A stretch of 64,000 nucleotides of DNA from the NCBI GenBank assembly GCA_964419545.1, contig CAYQQU010000015.1, positions 1 to 64,000 of the forward strand. Reading direction: 5' to 3'. The notes under the pieces were generated by a model, which did no database searches, had not been told where the DNA came from, and worked only from the letters and a program-made list of their open reading frames with translations. The DNA is from CAYQQU01 sp964419545. Its GTDB lineage: Bacteria > Bacteroidota > Bacteroidia > Chitinophagales > Saprospiraceae. A program made the position numbers and the translations under genes. Of the stretch, positions 27,931 through 37,248 are shown one piece after another; within the stretch, counting starts at the first letter, position 1; every line of letters starts with the position of its first letter.

Positions 27931-29652
27931 ATGAAAACATTTCAATCCAAACCGACCTACCTTATCGCCTCGCTGCTCCTGTTTTTGGGGGCCTGTACCC
28001 AGCAGGCGCGGGAAGACCTGATCAACGAGGCTACGGCCGGCGTTACCGTAAATATTAACACCGACATCTTCGACTTTCCGGTAGTGATCCAGCTTACCGA
28101 CGCCAATCCGGAAAACGATCCCATACCCGCCAATCTGGATTTGCGCGTGGAAGGGCCCGATAAAGACCAGGTGTACTCCCCGGCCGGTCATCGCAACCTG
28201 CAGGTAGTCAACGGCATCGTCGAAGTGGCGGTGGATAAGGAACTGGACATCTCCGTCGGCAACCCGCTGGAGCTGACCCTCATCGCCGAGGCGCCCGGAT
28301 ACCTCAAAACCGTTAAACAGGTGGTGCTCTACGACACCACTTTTCAGTATCAAGAGGTGCCGATGGTCAACCTCGCTTCCCTGCCCAAGGGCGTAAGTTC
28401 CGTAGAAGGCAGCTTCAGCGCCGGAACCGACGGCGCCAGCCAGAAAGTGGAAGTGACCAGCCCGCTGACGGAAGGAAAGGAGGAAGCGGCTACCGTCACC
28501 GTCAGGCAGGGCACCAAGGTGTTTAACGCCAACGGTCAGGAACTGCAGGGCGAAGTCGATATCCAACTGGTGCATTTCGACAATCGCAGCCCGGAGTCGG
28601 TCAACGCCTTCCCCGGCGGCATGACCGCCTATTCGGTAATTGACGAGAACGGAGAATTGATCGAACCGATCGAGTTTGTGACGGCCGGGTTCATCGCGCT
28701 CGACATGTATGTCGGGAACAAAGAGGTGAAAACCTTTTCTCAACCCGTGGAGATCAGCGTCGGCATCAGCCGCGCCACCATCAACCCCAACACCAACCAG
28801 ACGGTGCAGGTAGGGGACGAGATCCCGATCTGGAGCCTCGACGACGAAACGGGCCAGTGGAAATACGAAGGCGTGGCGGCTGTCTCGCTCGTCAATGAAG
28901 GGCAACTGATGGCAACTTTCGAGGTGACGCACTTATCGTGGTGGAACCTCGATTACCGTGTCGAGCCCTTCTGCAACAAAGCGAGTCCGGTTCAATTCAA
29001 CATTCGCTCCCGCTTCGAAGGCGACGATGCGCCGACCTACTATTCCCGACTGTACGACGTCAATACGGGCCTGTATTTCAGCAACTCCAATTACATCCGC
29101 ATCGAGAACGGCAAGGCCCACTACTTGTACAATATTCCCGGCAACCGGATGTTCAGCCTGCATTTGTTCGAATACAGCAATTATTCCTGCCGCAACCTGG
29201 TCCACGAATCCAGTCCTTTCACTACGACCTGTAATGACGAGGTCGAGGTGGATCTGTTTAGCTTCAACCCTCCGCAACGGGACATCATCGAAGTATACGC
29301 AACGGGCGCCTGCGATGTGGAACTCGGGAATATCAACGATCCGATCGTCAAGCCCGATGTCCTGATCTTTTACCGGACAGCCGGATGCAAAGTCTTTAAT
29401 GTGCTGGGCGAATTCGACAAAGGATACTTCCGGACCGATAAGCTCAAACACGGGCTGACTTACGACTTTCAGGTGAACATCGGCGGAGAGAGCTACCGCT
29501 TCGATGATATCACCATTCAGTCCGGACAAATTCCGTTTGAAAACGGCACCATTGACATCAACCTCGACGACCTCATCGACGGCGACAAGGCCGTCCTGCG
29601 ATTTGATAATATTCAAATACCGGAAGCTTATTGTGAAAGTATCACCGGTTAA
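27931..29652 (+). CDS. Lipoprotein of unknown function
   Basis: A 573-aa protein with a lipoprotein signal (IASLLLFLGACTQQA, lipidated Cys near residue 27). The mature part is beta-rich, with repeats of immunoglobulin-like strands. One segment (DEIPIWSLDDETGQWKYEGV) recalls carboxypeptidase-like or FAM171/CILP-type domains, in which a compact fold carries a conserved W and D. A second half (NKASPVQFNIRSRFEGDDAP) has similar modules. It sits directly behind the beta-barrel gene, perhaps as its partner at the outer membrane. It ends with a strong hairpin terminator 31 bases after the stop. Confidence 0.75.
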   Translation: MKTFQSKPTYLIASLLLFLGACTQQAREDLINEATAGVTVNINTDIFDFPVVIQLTDANPENDPIPANLDLRVEGPDKDQVYSPAGHRNLQVVNGIVEVAVDKELDISVGNPLELTLIAEAPGYLKTVKQVVLYDTTFQYQEVPMVNLASLPKGVSSVEGSFSAGTDGASQKVEVTSPLTEGKEEAATVTVRQGTKVFNANGQELQGEVDIQLVHFDNRSPESVNAFPGGMTAYSVIDENGELIEPIEFVTAGFIALDMYVGNKEVKTFSQPVEISVGISRATINPNTNQTVQVGDEIPIWSLDDETGQWKYEGVAAVSLVNEGQLMATFEVTHLSWWNLDYRVEPFCNKASPVQFNIRSRFEGDDAPTYYSRLYDVNTGLYFSNSNYIRIENGKAHYLYNIPGNRMFSLHLFEYSNYSCRNLVHESSPFTTTCNDEVEVDLFSFNPPQRDIIEVYATGACDVELGNINDPIVKPDVLIFYRTAGCKVFNVLGEFDKGYFRTDKLKHGLTYDFQVNIGGESYRFDDITIQSGQIPFENGTIDINLDDLIDGDKAVLRFDNIQIPEAYCESITG

Positions 29653-29683
29653 GGACAGAACTACTTTTTAGGATCGAACGAGG

Positions 29684-29716
29684 ATCCCGGACCTTGGCCA
29701 AGGTTCGGGATTTTTT
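29684..29716 (+). terminator. Rho-independent-type terminator
   Basis: A near-perfect 14-pair stem, ATCCCGGACCTTGG with CCAAGGTTCGGGAT (one G-T pair), immediately followed by TTTTTT. It lies 31 bases beyond the lipoprotein stop and is well placed to end the beta-barrel/lipoprotein operon. Confidence 0.8.
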
Positions 29717-29737
29717 AGTCATTGGTATTTTGTCTTC

Positions 29738-29810
29738 AGTCTTTGGTCTTTGGCTGGCTCCGCGGAGCACCAAAGACTAATGACCAAAGACCAAAGACCA
29801 AAGACCAACC
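29738..29810. repeat. Palindromic CAAAGAC-rich repeat element
   Basis: AGTCTTTGGT (29738-29747) and its inverse ACCAAAGACT (29769-29778) flank the perfect 12-base palindrome GCTCCGCGGAGC (29757-29768). Four further CCAAAGA words follow. It lies between convergent genes. The words GGCTCCGCGG and CCAAAGACCA recur in the minisatellite near 51.8 kb. Confidence 0.6.
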
Positions 29811-29815
29811 CGCCA

Positions 29816-32800
29816 CTACCCCCGGTTGGCCGCTTCCACCCGGCGCAGGAACAGGGTAGCCGTACCCGGCTCCACGGCCTGTATCTCGTAAGTTTCGCCG
29901 TCGTCCATCTTCACGATGAGGTCTTTATTTTTCAGGCTGAGCAGTTCATCCATAAATTTGGTGTTGTTGGAGACGATGCTCAGGATGCCTTGCTTGAAGC
30001 CGAAGAAATAGTAGTACGTACTCGGCGATTTGAGGTAGATGTAGAGGCGATCGTCTTCGTTGGACGGCATCTTGATCTCCACGTGGCAATCCACGGTTTT
30101 ATTGATGGTTTCGCCGTTGATGCTGATGACGCCGGCCTGCTTTTCGGTGGTGACCAGCGACTGGTATTCCGTATTCCATTTCATTTTCAGGCGGCTGAAC
30201 AGAAAAGTATACGGGTTGTATTTTTTGGGAATATCGAGCAGGCCCAGGCTCATACCCGCTACCACCTCCTGCATGTTCTTGTCGTCGGGGAAGAGTTCGG
30301 CTACTGTTTTTTTGTAGAAATTCAGGTCGGCCAGGTACCCGATGCTCGCCGAGCCGAAGGTGGCCGACTGGAAATCGGTGATCATCTCTTTGAGCAATAC
30401 TTCCGGAAGGATGAGCTTGACGCCGGTCATGAGTTCCGCTTCCACGGGGGGCAATTCCGGTTGGTCGGGCGGGAGGGGTGCAGCTTCGCCTTCGGCGGCG
30501 ACCTCACCGGTCGTTTCCGTCTCATCGGGGGGCAGCATCATATCGCCTCCTTCGGGCATCATGATATCGCTTTCCGCTTCTTCCTTTTCTTCTTCTTCCG
30601 GCGGCGGCGGCGGAAACTCGGTAGTTGCTCGTCCGGCGGCGTCGACACTGATGTATTTGAGGCCCGATCCCAGGGTGAATTTCCCTTCGGCCAGCACGGA
30701 GGCGTCGCGGTTGTCGAACCGCAGTATATTGCCTTTGGGGACGTCGTCGACGATCTTCAGGGAATCACCGAACACGAACTGGTCGCGCTCCCGGTCGTAT
30801 TTGAAGATACCGGTGGTGCGCAGGATGGGGCGATCTTTGCGGAAGTACAGGGGCATCATCGCGCGCGGGTAGAGGCGCGCCGTTTCTTTGCTCAGGAAAA
30901 GGCCGGTTTCCAGGGGCTCGCCCTCGATGCTTTTGGGGCTTTCGAAAGCCACTGCCAGGTCGTTTTTATCGGCCTCGCAGCTCACTGTAAACCAGTATTT
31001 GTAGGGTAGTTTGTCGGCCGTGATGCGGGCGAAGCCGTCGAATTTGAGGTTTTTGGACTCTGCGCTGAGGCTGATGCGCCCCTGGAAGCCCGTTTTGACG
31101 TCGATGAAAAAGCTGTCGGCCGGCGTCACTTCGCCGGTGGCCCGGGTGACTACCCGCTTTTCGTCGTAGCTCCCTTTGCCGACCGGCTGGCCGATGATAT
31201 TGGAAAACTCGATTTCCTGTTCGCGGTCGCCGATATTGTATTCGTAGAAGCCGGTGGCTTCGTAGAGGCGGCGGCCCAGAATATCGACGGTAGCCCGGTT
31301 GATGACGTGGTTCTGGTTCAGCGTGTCGGCGACGATGCGGGCGTTGGTCAGCTCGGTGATGACGCCGTCCTTTTGTATTTCGATCCAGTTGCTGTCGGGG
31401 TAAATAAAGGCGTCGGCGGCGACGATGTGGGGGATTCCTTCGATGGATAGCAGGTTGGTTTTGAGGTCGAGCAACGCTTTTTCGCCTTCGAAGCGCAGGG
31501 AGTCCTGGTCAGGATGAATCGATTGAAAGCGTCCGGGCTTGTCGAGATCGGTTTCGAAGGCGACCTTCTCGTCTTTCATATCCCACACGAACTGGGTCAT
31601 CGAGGTTTTGAACTGGTGGTAGTGCAGCAGGATCTCGTGCAACTCGCGGTTGGCCTCGAAGCGGGCTTCCTGTTCGTCGAAATCGACCACGCCGTTGACG
31701 TTGTTGGTTTCCAGCGCGAGCCGGTCCAGTTCGTTGGTCTTGATTTCCAGCGTGGTGGTGTCGGCCTGGGCGGAGAAGGCGCCGAAGGAAAAGAGCTGGG
31801 AGCGCATGCGGGCTTTGTCCCATTCGAAGAGGCCCCTGCCCTTGAGGCCGCCCGGGGTCAGGATGAGGGTGCCGTCGAGGTTGTGGTTATTTTCTTTGAA
31901 CAGGTCAAAAGGAGCTTCTTCGGAGCTGATGTACATCGAATCGCGGTAGGGCCGCCAGTTGATGGCCACGTCGACCCCGTGGGCCTGCGGCACTTCTTCG
32001 GGGCGGTCTTCTTCCAGGTCGAAGCGGTCGGCCGTAGCGAGCATCTGTCGGGGTTTGAAGATGATGTCTTCGGCGTCTACCGAAGCGCCCAGGTAGCGAA
32101 GGTTGCCCAGGCCGAGCAACCCCTTATTGCTGAGGGTGATCGCGCCGGTGTACTGCCCTTTGCCGGTGTAGGCGGGATAGCCTTCGGGCGGGGTATCCGA
32201 AATGAAGCCGAGCGATTGGTCTTCTTCCTGAATGACCAGGGTCTCGCGGAAGTCGGGAAAAATGTCTGCCGAGATTAGGGAGCCTTCGAACGCGACATCT
32301 TCGGCGGTGAAATTATCCAGCTGGTTGAAGCTGAAGGGGTCGAGCTTGAAATAAAAGGAATCGCGGTGATAGGCGCCGTCCTGGGTGGCTTCGCGGTCGT
32401 AATAGACGAAAGAATTTTCTTTGGACTGCAGGGAAGGGAACATCTCGATCTCTTCCTGCCCCGATTTGTTGGATGGGGCGTCGATGAGGAGTACGCCGGT
32501 GAGGTGTTCGATGCGCGAGCCGATGGAGAAGGCTTCGGGGCGCTGGTTTTCGTCCCGTTTGCCGGTGGGGATATACAGGTCGAAGAAGCGCACGGAGTCG
32601 AGGTCGATCTTGAAGCGGTCGTAATCGAAGTGGTAGTTTTTACCCTCCAGGGTGCTGAATCCGGCAAAGATGCGCCCGTCGAAGTCGATGTTGCGGTTGG
32701 GGCGCAGGACCACCTCGTCGTTTACCGGTTTGATGCCCACGCGCTGGCTGGCGCTGAACTCGATGGCGGGCACTCCGCTGATCTGGAGGTTGAGCGTCTC

Positions 32801-34450
32801 GGGGTCGAGTACGGCGTTGGCCTGCTCGGTTTTGGAATTGATCTTGAGCACGTCGTAGTCCACCTTGTTCTGGTCGGCTTTGGAATAGTGGAACACCTTG
32901 TCTTTGATCTCCACGACTTCCTTGTCGCTATCGTAGTTGATGAAGCCTTCCGCCGCCAGGTCGTAGAGCAGTCCCTGAATACTTTTCACCGTGTAGCTCG
33001 AATTCATGTATCTGGCGAGGCGGTTGGCGTCGATGAAGCTGGTGTCTTCTTTTTCCGCCAGAACGGCCATGATGGCGATGGGGTTGGAGGTGGCGATACC
33101 CTGAAAGCGCTGGTAATCGGCTTTGCGGAAATATTCCAGCGATTCGAAGGAAACGTCGCTTTTGAAGCGGGGGCCGATCTTCGCCTGGCCGATGACGATG
33201 GAATCGCTGTTGAAGTAGGCGTTGATCTTGTCGACATCGATATTGACCTCGTGCAGGGAGTTGAAGAAGGGGTTGCGGTCGCTGCCCCGGTCGCCGCGCG
33301 AAAGCTGCATTTCCCTGTTGGGTATCTCGAAGCGGATATCTACGGAAGGATGGAAGATGGAGTCATTTTCGAAATAGAGGATCGCCTCTGCGCGTTCCCC
33401 GACGATGCGTTCCTCGTGGCGGATGGTAAACAATTCGGCGGCGCCCCGGAAAGCGGGCTGGTCGCCGTTCTTGTAGATCTGTACGCGGGCGGGCTGGTCT
33501 TTGGTGCCGAAACCGTATACCGTTCGCCCCTGCAGCCGGAAGCCGCCCTGGAAGGCGATGCCTTCCCCGATATTGTTGATGTCGAGCAATTGTTCTTTGG
33601 ACTCGAAGCGGGGGTAAGACCCTTCGGTGGCGCGGTACGAGGCGGTCAGTTTATCGCTGAAGCTGCCGACCACGGATCGCCCGCCGAAGTAGAGCGGGTA
33701 GTGGAGTTTGACGCTGTCGGCCTCGTAAAGACTCTTTTTCACTTCCACCTCGTATTCGGTCAGTTCGACGTAAACTTCCGGGAGGTCGACGCGTTCCCAG
33801 GTCGTCTGGCCGCCCAGGCCTCGCCACAGTTGTTTGAGCGGGAAAAACTCGCCGGCCGTTTTCCGGATCATGATGGAATCCTCTTTGCGGATCGCGATGA
33901 GGTCGAGCTGATCGAAAATGACCGAGGGCACGCCTTCGCGGTACCGCAGTCCGTAGTCGTCGGTCTGAGCGTACCACGACAGCCCGTAGTCGGAGTATTT
34001 GAGGGCGCTATGTTGGAAGAAATTGGCGGAAAATTCGAGGAATTGCTGGTATTGGCTGCGGGTGCTCTCCTCGTCTTTGAGCATGCCTTCGAGAATGCGG
34101 TGCCAGGCGGCGAAGCGATTTTGGCCGTCTTCGGCGCGTTTGACCAGTAGTACGCCGTCCAGGTACTGGCGGAAATAGGGGTTGGAAGACATGCGCTGGG
34201 CCAGCATGGCGTTGGCGGTGCGGTGCAGGATGCGAAACTCCTCATCGGTGAGCAGGCCGCCCTGAAAGGCGTCGCGGAATTCCCGTAACGTCTCTTCGGA
34301 GGCCTGTTGTTTGCTCGCCGTCATAAAATCTTCGAGCTGTCCGATGAATTCGTTCGGCTTTTCGGAGAAGGCTTCCAGGCGTTGCGCAGATGCCGGATTG
34401 ATGGCTGGGGTAAGGCAAAGCAGGGTTAAAAACAAGTAGATCTTTTTCAT
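29816..34450 (-). CDS. 1544-aa secreted protein of unknown function
   Basis: It starts with a signal peptide (MKKIYLFLTLLCLTPAINPASA). The mature part is long and beta-rich, with recurring strand pairs separated by Asp/Glu-Arg turns (for example EGKNYHFDYDRFKIDLDSV and SVDAEDIIFKPRQMLATADR). These recall the repeating beta-strand modules of lipopolysaccharide-transport or AsmA-like proteins, though I cannot place it in a family. Near residues 1280-1350 is a flexible acidic linker (EEEEKEEAESD followed by Pro/Met/Glu). The last 200 residues are globular. The start is ATG 34450; its first bases overlap the stop of prmA (ATGA), so the two are translationally coupled. Probably periplasmic or outer-membrane-associated. 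Confidence 0.75.
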   Translation of the reverse strand: MKKIYLFLTLLCLTPAINPASAQRLEAFSEKPNEFIGQLEDFMTASKQQASEETLREFRDAFQGGLLTDEEFRILHRTANAMLAQRMSSNPYFRQYLDGVLLVKRAEDGQNRFAAWHRILEGMLKDEESTRSQYQQFLEFSANFFQHSALKYSDYGLSWYAQTDDYGLRYREGVPSVIFDQLDLIAIRKEDSIMIRKTAGEFFPLKQLWRGLGGQTTWERVDLPEVYVELTEYEVEVKKSLYEADSVKLHYPLYFGGRSVVGSFSDKLTASYRATEGSYPRFESKEQLLDINNIGEGIAFQGGFRLQGRTVYGFGTKDQPARVQIYKNGDQPAFRGAAELFTIRHEERIVGERAEAILYFENDSIFHPSVDIRFEIPNREMQLSRGDRGSDRNPFFNSLHEVNIDVDKINAYFNSDSIVIGQAKIGPRFKSDVSFESLEYFRKADYQRFQGIATSNPIAIMAVLAEKEDTSFIDANRLARYMNSSYTVKSIQGLLYDLAAEGFINYDSDKEVVEIKDKVFHYSKADQNKVDYDVLKINSKTEQANAVLDPETLNLQISGVPAIEFSASQRVGIKPVNDEVVLRPNRNIDFDGRIFAGFSTLEGKNYHFDYDRFKIDLDSVRFFDLYIPTGKRDENQRPEAFSIGSRIEHLTGVLLIDAPSNKSGQEEIEMFPSLQSKENSFVYYDREATQDGAYHRDSFYFKLDPFSFNQLDNFTAEDVAFEGSLISADIFPDFRETLVIQEEDQSLGFISDTPPEGYPAYTGKGQYTGAITLSNKGLLGLGNLRYLGASVDAEDIIFKPRQMLATADRFDLEEDRPEEVPQAHGVDVAINWRPYRDSMYISSEEAPFDLFKENNHNLDGTLILTPGGLKGRGLFEWDKARMRSQLFSFGAFSAQADTTTLEIKTNELDRLALETNNVNGVVDFDEQEARFEANRELHEILLHYHQFKTSMTQFVWDMKDEKVAFETDLDKPGRFQSIHPDQDSLRFEGEKALLDLKTNLLSIEGIPHIVAADAFIYPDSNWIEIQKDGVITELTNARIVADTLNQNHVINRATVDILGRRLYEATGFYEYNIGDREQEIEFSNIIGQPVGKGSYDEKRVVTRATGEVTPADSFFIDVKTGFQGRISLSAESKNLKFDGFARITADKLPYKYWFTVSCEADKNDLAVAFESPKSIEGEPLETGLFLSKETARLYPRAMMPLYFRKDRPILRTTGIFKYDRERDQFVFGDSLKIVDDVPKGNILRFDNRDASVLAEGKFTLGSGLKYISVDAAGRATTEFPPPPPEEEEKEEAESDIMMPEGGDMMLPPDETETTGEVAAEGEAAPLPPDQPELPPVEAELMTGVKLILPEVLLKEMITDFQSATFGSASIGYLADLNFYKKTVAELFPDDKNMQEVVAGMSLGLLDIPKKYNPYTFLFSRLKMKWNTEYQSLVTTEKQAGVISINGETINKTVDCHVEIKMPSNEDDRLYIYLKSPSTYYYFFGFKQGILSIVSNNTKFMDELLSLKNKDLIVKMDDGETYEIQAVEPGTATLFLRRVEAANRG

Positions 34451-35280
34451 ATGACTGTCGGTTTGCGGAAAAGCAGGCAGCTCCATTCGCCGCGGTCGGT
34501 CTGTTTGCGGGGAATGAAACCGGCGGCCCGGGCGGCCTCCCTGATGCGATCGGCGTCGCTGTGCAGGATGCCCGAAACCAGTAGCTGCCCACCGGCGACT
34601 ATTTTTTCATATAACGCCGCCAGGGATTGTAAAATTACATTGCGATTGATGTTTGCCAGGACGATATCGTAGGGGCCTGGCGGCGCGTCGGAGAGCTCGC
34701 CCTGGATTAGGTGGCGAAGGCGCACGCCGTTCACCCGGGCGTTGTCGAGGGTATTTTCGTAGGCGTCGGCTTCGATATCCACGGCGTCGACCGGGTCGGC
34801 GCCGCAGCGGGCGGCGAGAATAGCCAGTACGCCGGTGCCGCTGCCGTAGTCGAGCACCCGCGCGCCGGTCAGGGGCAGCTCCGCCATCGCCGCGATCATC
34901 AGGTAAGTGGTGGCGTGGTGACCAGTGCCGAAGGCCATGCGCGGCTCGATGATCAGCTCGTGGTCGGCCCCGGCCTGCGCCGGATGAAAAGGCGCGCGGA
35001 TGCGGCAGAACCGGCCGACGGTGATGGGCTGGAAGCCGGCTTCCCACCGGGCGTTCCAGTTTTGGTGGGCGATGGTGTGGCGGGAGAAGGTAAAATTGAC
35101 GGATGACTGCAGCTGCCGCAGCGCATCGGCTATAGCCTGGGGGTCGGCCGTATTTTCTGCGTAAGCTTCCCATCCGTCATGCCGTTCCGCGAAGGCGTTG
35201 AACGGGAGTTCCGAACAAAGGGCCAGGACCACCTCGCGGTCTTTTTCGGCGCATTGGAGATGAAAAACGTGGTGTTGCAT
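34447..35280 (-). CDS. prmA: Ribosomal protein L11 methyltransferase
   Basis: A 277-aa SAM-dependent methyltransferase that modifies ribosomal protein L11. It shows RVLDYGSGTGVLAILAARCGA (SAM-binding motif I, about residues 141-160) and VLANINRNVILQSL, whose NIN/NxN triplet is typical of this family. A short N-terminal domain for substrate recognition precedes them. The gene is third in a minus-strand operon after folD and the DinB-like gene (27-base gap), and its stop overlaps the start of the 1544-aa secreted protein. Confidence 0.9.
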   Translation of the reverse strand: MQHHVFHLQCAEKDREVVLALCSELPFNAFAERHDGWEAYAENTADPQAIADALRQLQSSVNFTFSRHTIAHQNWNARWEAGFQPITVGRFCRIRAPFHPAQAGADHELIIEPRMAFGTGHHATTYLMIAAMAELPLTGARVLDYGSGTGVLAILAARCGADPVDAVDIEADAYENTLDNARVNGVRLRHLIQGELSDAPPGPYDIVLANINRNVILQSLAALYEKIVAGGQLLVSGILHSDADRIREAARAAGFIPRKQTDRGEWSCLLFRKPTVI

Positions 35281-35307
35281 AAAGTTGCCCCTATTTAACG
35301 CAGGCTT

Positions 35308-35817
35308 TTACTCCCGGTTGCGCTGATACTTGATGGTGGAGGGGGCCATGCCCAGTTCGTGCGCCACCGGCAGGTCGGGCCGCCGTTGTTCCAGCCCGAT
35401 GCGGATGATCGCCAGGTGGTGCAGGGCGTGGTCGTAGGCGTACATCAGCTCGCGCCCTACCGAGGTGGGGTACAGCGGCCGCGATTCCCCTTCGCGTGAA
35501 GAAAACTCGGCCCGTACCTGCAGGGCGTCCTGTTCTTCGAGCTTTTGGACCTGTCGGGCGATCTCCGCCATCTTTTGGGCGGCGATGTTCGGGCTGGTTT
35601 CCAGCAGGGCGTTGCGTTCGCGGCGGGCGTAGTCGACGGCGCTATTTTCGACATCGCGCAGCAGGCAGAGGTAAAAGTCGATGATGTGTCGGAAATGCTT
35701 ACCAAGGCTGCCGCCGTTGAGGACGGGCAGTGGCGCAGCGTAGTCTTCGGGCGGCAGGTTCTGCAGCACGGTAGTGATTTGCCGGGCGATGTGCGCGGCG
35801 GCTTCTCTTCCGTTCAT
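35308..35817 (-). CDS. DinB/YfiT-like metal-binding protein
   Basis: A 169-aa four-helix-bundle-type protein. It shows GKHFRHIIDFYLCLL near the N-terminus and YAYDHALHHLAIIRIGLEQ near the C-terminus; the spaced His residues are the expected metal ligands of the DinB superfamily. Members are diverse (thiol or bacillithiol-dependent enzymes, hydrolases), and a specific reaction cannot be given. The gene follows folD with only 3 bases between them, so it is operonic. Confidence 0.75.
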   Translation of the reverse strand: MNGREAAAHIARQITTVLQNLPPEDYAAPLPVLNGGSLGKHFRHIIDFYLCLLRDVENSAVDYARRERNALLETSPNIAAQKMAEIARQVQKLEEQDALQVRAEFSSREGESRPLYPTSVGRELMYAYDHALHHLAIIRIGLEQRRPDLPVAHELGMAPSTIKYQRNRE

Positions 35818-35820
35818 GGG

Positions 35821-36717
35821 CTAAGAGTAAACTTCTTTTTTGTTGGCTTTGAGGGTATTGGATAAAAGCGAAACGACGGTCATCGGGCCTACGCCGCCCG
35901 GCACCGGGGTAATGAAGCGGCATTTGGGGGCCACGCTTTCGAAGTCTACGTCGCCCGTGAGGTGGTAGCCCCGCTTGGCGGAGGGATCGTCTACGCGGTT
36001 CATGCCCACGTCGATGACGACGGCGCCTTCTTTTACCATATCCCCTGTGATGAAGTCGGCCCGGCCGATGGCGGCGATGAGGATGTCGGCCCGGCGCACG
36101 TGGGCGGCCAGGTCATGGGTGCGGCTGTGGCAGAGGGTCACGGTGGCGTTGCCCGGTTTGGCTTTGCGGGAGAGGAGGATGCTGATGGGCGTGCCGACGA
36201 TATTGCTGCGTCCCACGACTACTACCTCTTTGCCTTCCGTTTCGATCTGGTAGCGGCGGATCATTTCGACGATCCCGAAGGGCGTAGCCGGCAGGTAGCC
36301 GGGCAGGCCCTGGGCCATGCGGCCGAAGTTGACCGGATGGAAGCCGTCGACGTCTTTGCGCGGGTCGATAGCCAGCGTTACCGCCTCTTCGTTGATATGA
36401 GCCGGAAGGGGCAGCTGTACGATAAAGCCGTCGATGGCGTCGTTTTCGTTGAGTTCCCGGACGATGCCCAGCAGTTCGGCCTCGGAGATGTCCGCCGGCT
36501 GGCGCACCAGTGTCGATTCGAAGCCCACCTTTTCGCAGGAGCGCACCTTATTGCGGACGTAGACCTGGCTGGCAGGATTGTCTCCGACGAGCACTGCGGC
36601 CAGGTGGGGCGCGCGTTTGCCCTCGTTGCGCAGGGCTGTTACCGCTGCTGCGATTTCGGTTTTGATCTCATCCGATAAACGGCGGCCATCCAATTTTTCC
36701 ATAATGGGTTGGGTCAT
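35821..36717 (-). CDS. folD: Bifunctional methylenetetrahydrofolate dehydrogenase/cyclohydrolase
   Basis: A 298-aa cytosolic enzyme of one-carbon metabolism that interconverts 5,10-methylene-, methenyl- and 10-formyl-tetrahydrofolate with NADP. Landmarks: VYVRNKVRSCEKVGFES with the catalytic Lys, YLPATPFGIVEMI, VVVGRSNIVGTPISILLS (nucleotide binding), and PVPGGVGPMTVVSLLSNT near the C-terminus. The start is at MTQPIMEKLDG. It heads the operon folD, DinB-like, prmA, 1544-aa protein. A -7 box lies directly upstream. Confidence 0.95.
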   Translation of the reverse strand: MTQPIMEKLDGRRLSDEIKTEIAAAVTALRNEGKRAPHLAAVLVGDNPASQVYVRNKVRSCEKVGFESTLVRQPADISEAELLGIVRELNENDAIDGFIVQLPLPAHINEEAVTLAIDPRKDVDGFHPVNFGRMAQGLPGYLPATPFGIVEMIRRYQIETEGKEVVVVGRSNIVGTPISILLSRKAKPGNATVTLCHSRTHDLAAHVRRADILIAAIGRADFITGDMVKEGAVVIDVGMNRVDDPSAKRGYHLTGDVDFESVAPKCRFITPVPGGVGPMTVVSLLSNTLKANKKEVYS

Positions 36718-36734
36718 TTCGTTGGTTAAAACCC

Positions 36735-36767
36735 CAAATTTAGGTCCAAAATCAAAAGTTTTCCAAA
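36735..36767 (-). promoter_or_regulatory. Candidate promoter of the folD operon
   Basis: On the minus strand TTTG (36767-36764), 21 bases, then TAAATTTG (36742-36735), an exact TAnnTTTG -7 box. The predicted transcription start is about 10 bases before the ATG, giving a very short leader. Confidence 0.5.
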
Positions 36768-36983
36768 AAAAGCCACAATAGCTTCATCCGGACGGGTAAT
36801 TCGTCAAGCAGCAATGCCCCAAAGAAAAGCATCTGATTAGAAAGAAAATGTCGCCCAGGCTAAAAAGAAAGAAGATTGGAAAGCACCATAGCGGGCGGGG
36901 AAAAGATAAATTTGCCGGGTGGTCGATTTCTGACTTTTTTTAATACAAGGCCAGATGGATGAAAATTTGTTATTGAATTTTTT

Positions 36984-36991
36984 TACTTTTG
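36984..36991 (+). promoter_or_regulatory. Candidate -7 box TACTTTTG
   Basis: An exact TAnnTTTG match in the 531-base gap between folD and the adhesin gene, which otherwise shows no coding frame. No -33 element at good spacing. It is about 258 bases before the adhesin start, so it would give a long leader, or it may drive a short RNA ending near the hairpin at 37157-37178. Confidence 0.3.
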
Positions 36992-37156
36992 TTTCGCACC
37001 CTGAGATCACTCATGATGGCGACCGACCTTTAGCCGCTGTTTCAGTTCAATTCCCGGCGGCTTTATCAGCAACTTTCCTGATATCTTCGAAATACTGCGC
37101 CCACCCCAGTCTGCAACCCAAATGGGTTCACTATTTTTAATGTCCCGATTATTGGG

Positions 37157-37178
37157 GCGTCGGACGTACGTCCGGCGC
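37157..37178. repeat. Palindrome centred on GGACGTACGTCC
   Basis: An 11-pair palindrome (37157-37178, one G-T pair) followed by GGGGCAATTTTT. It may act as a terminator or attenuator on the plus strand in front of the adhesin gene. No gene precedes it on that strand. Confidence 0.45.
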
Positions 37179-37248
37179 GGGGCAATTTTTAGCTGAGCAA
37201 AATATAATCCCTCAACGGAATAATTGTCAAAAAGAAAATCTGCTGCTG

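Noticed and set aside
32366..34150. Plus-strand frame of 594 aa within the 1544-aa gene
   Set aside because: It lies in antisense to a gene with a signal peptide and an operon overlap; composition is shadow-like (Val/Asp/Phe runs).
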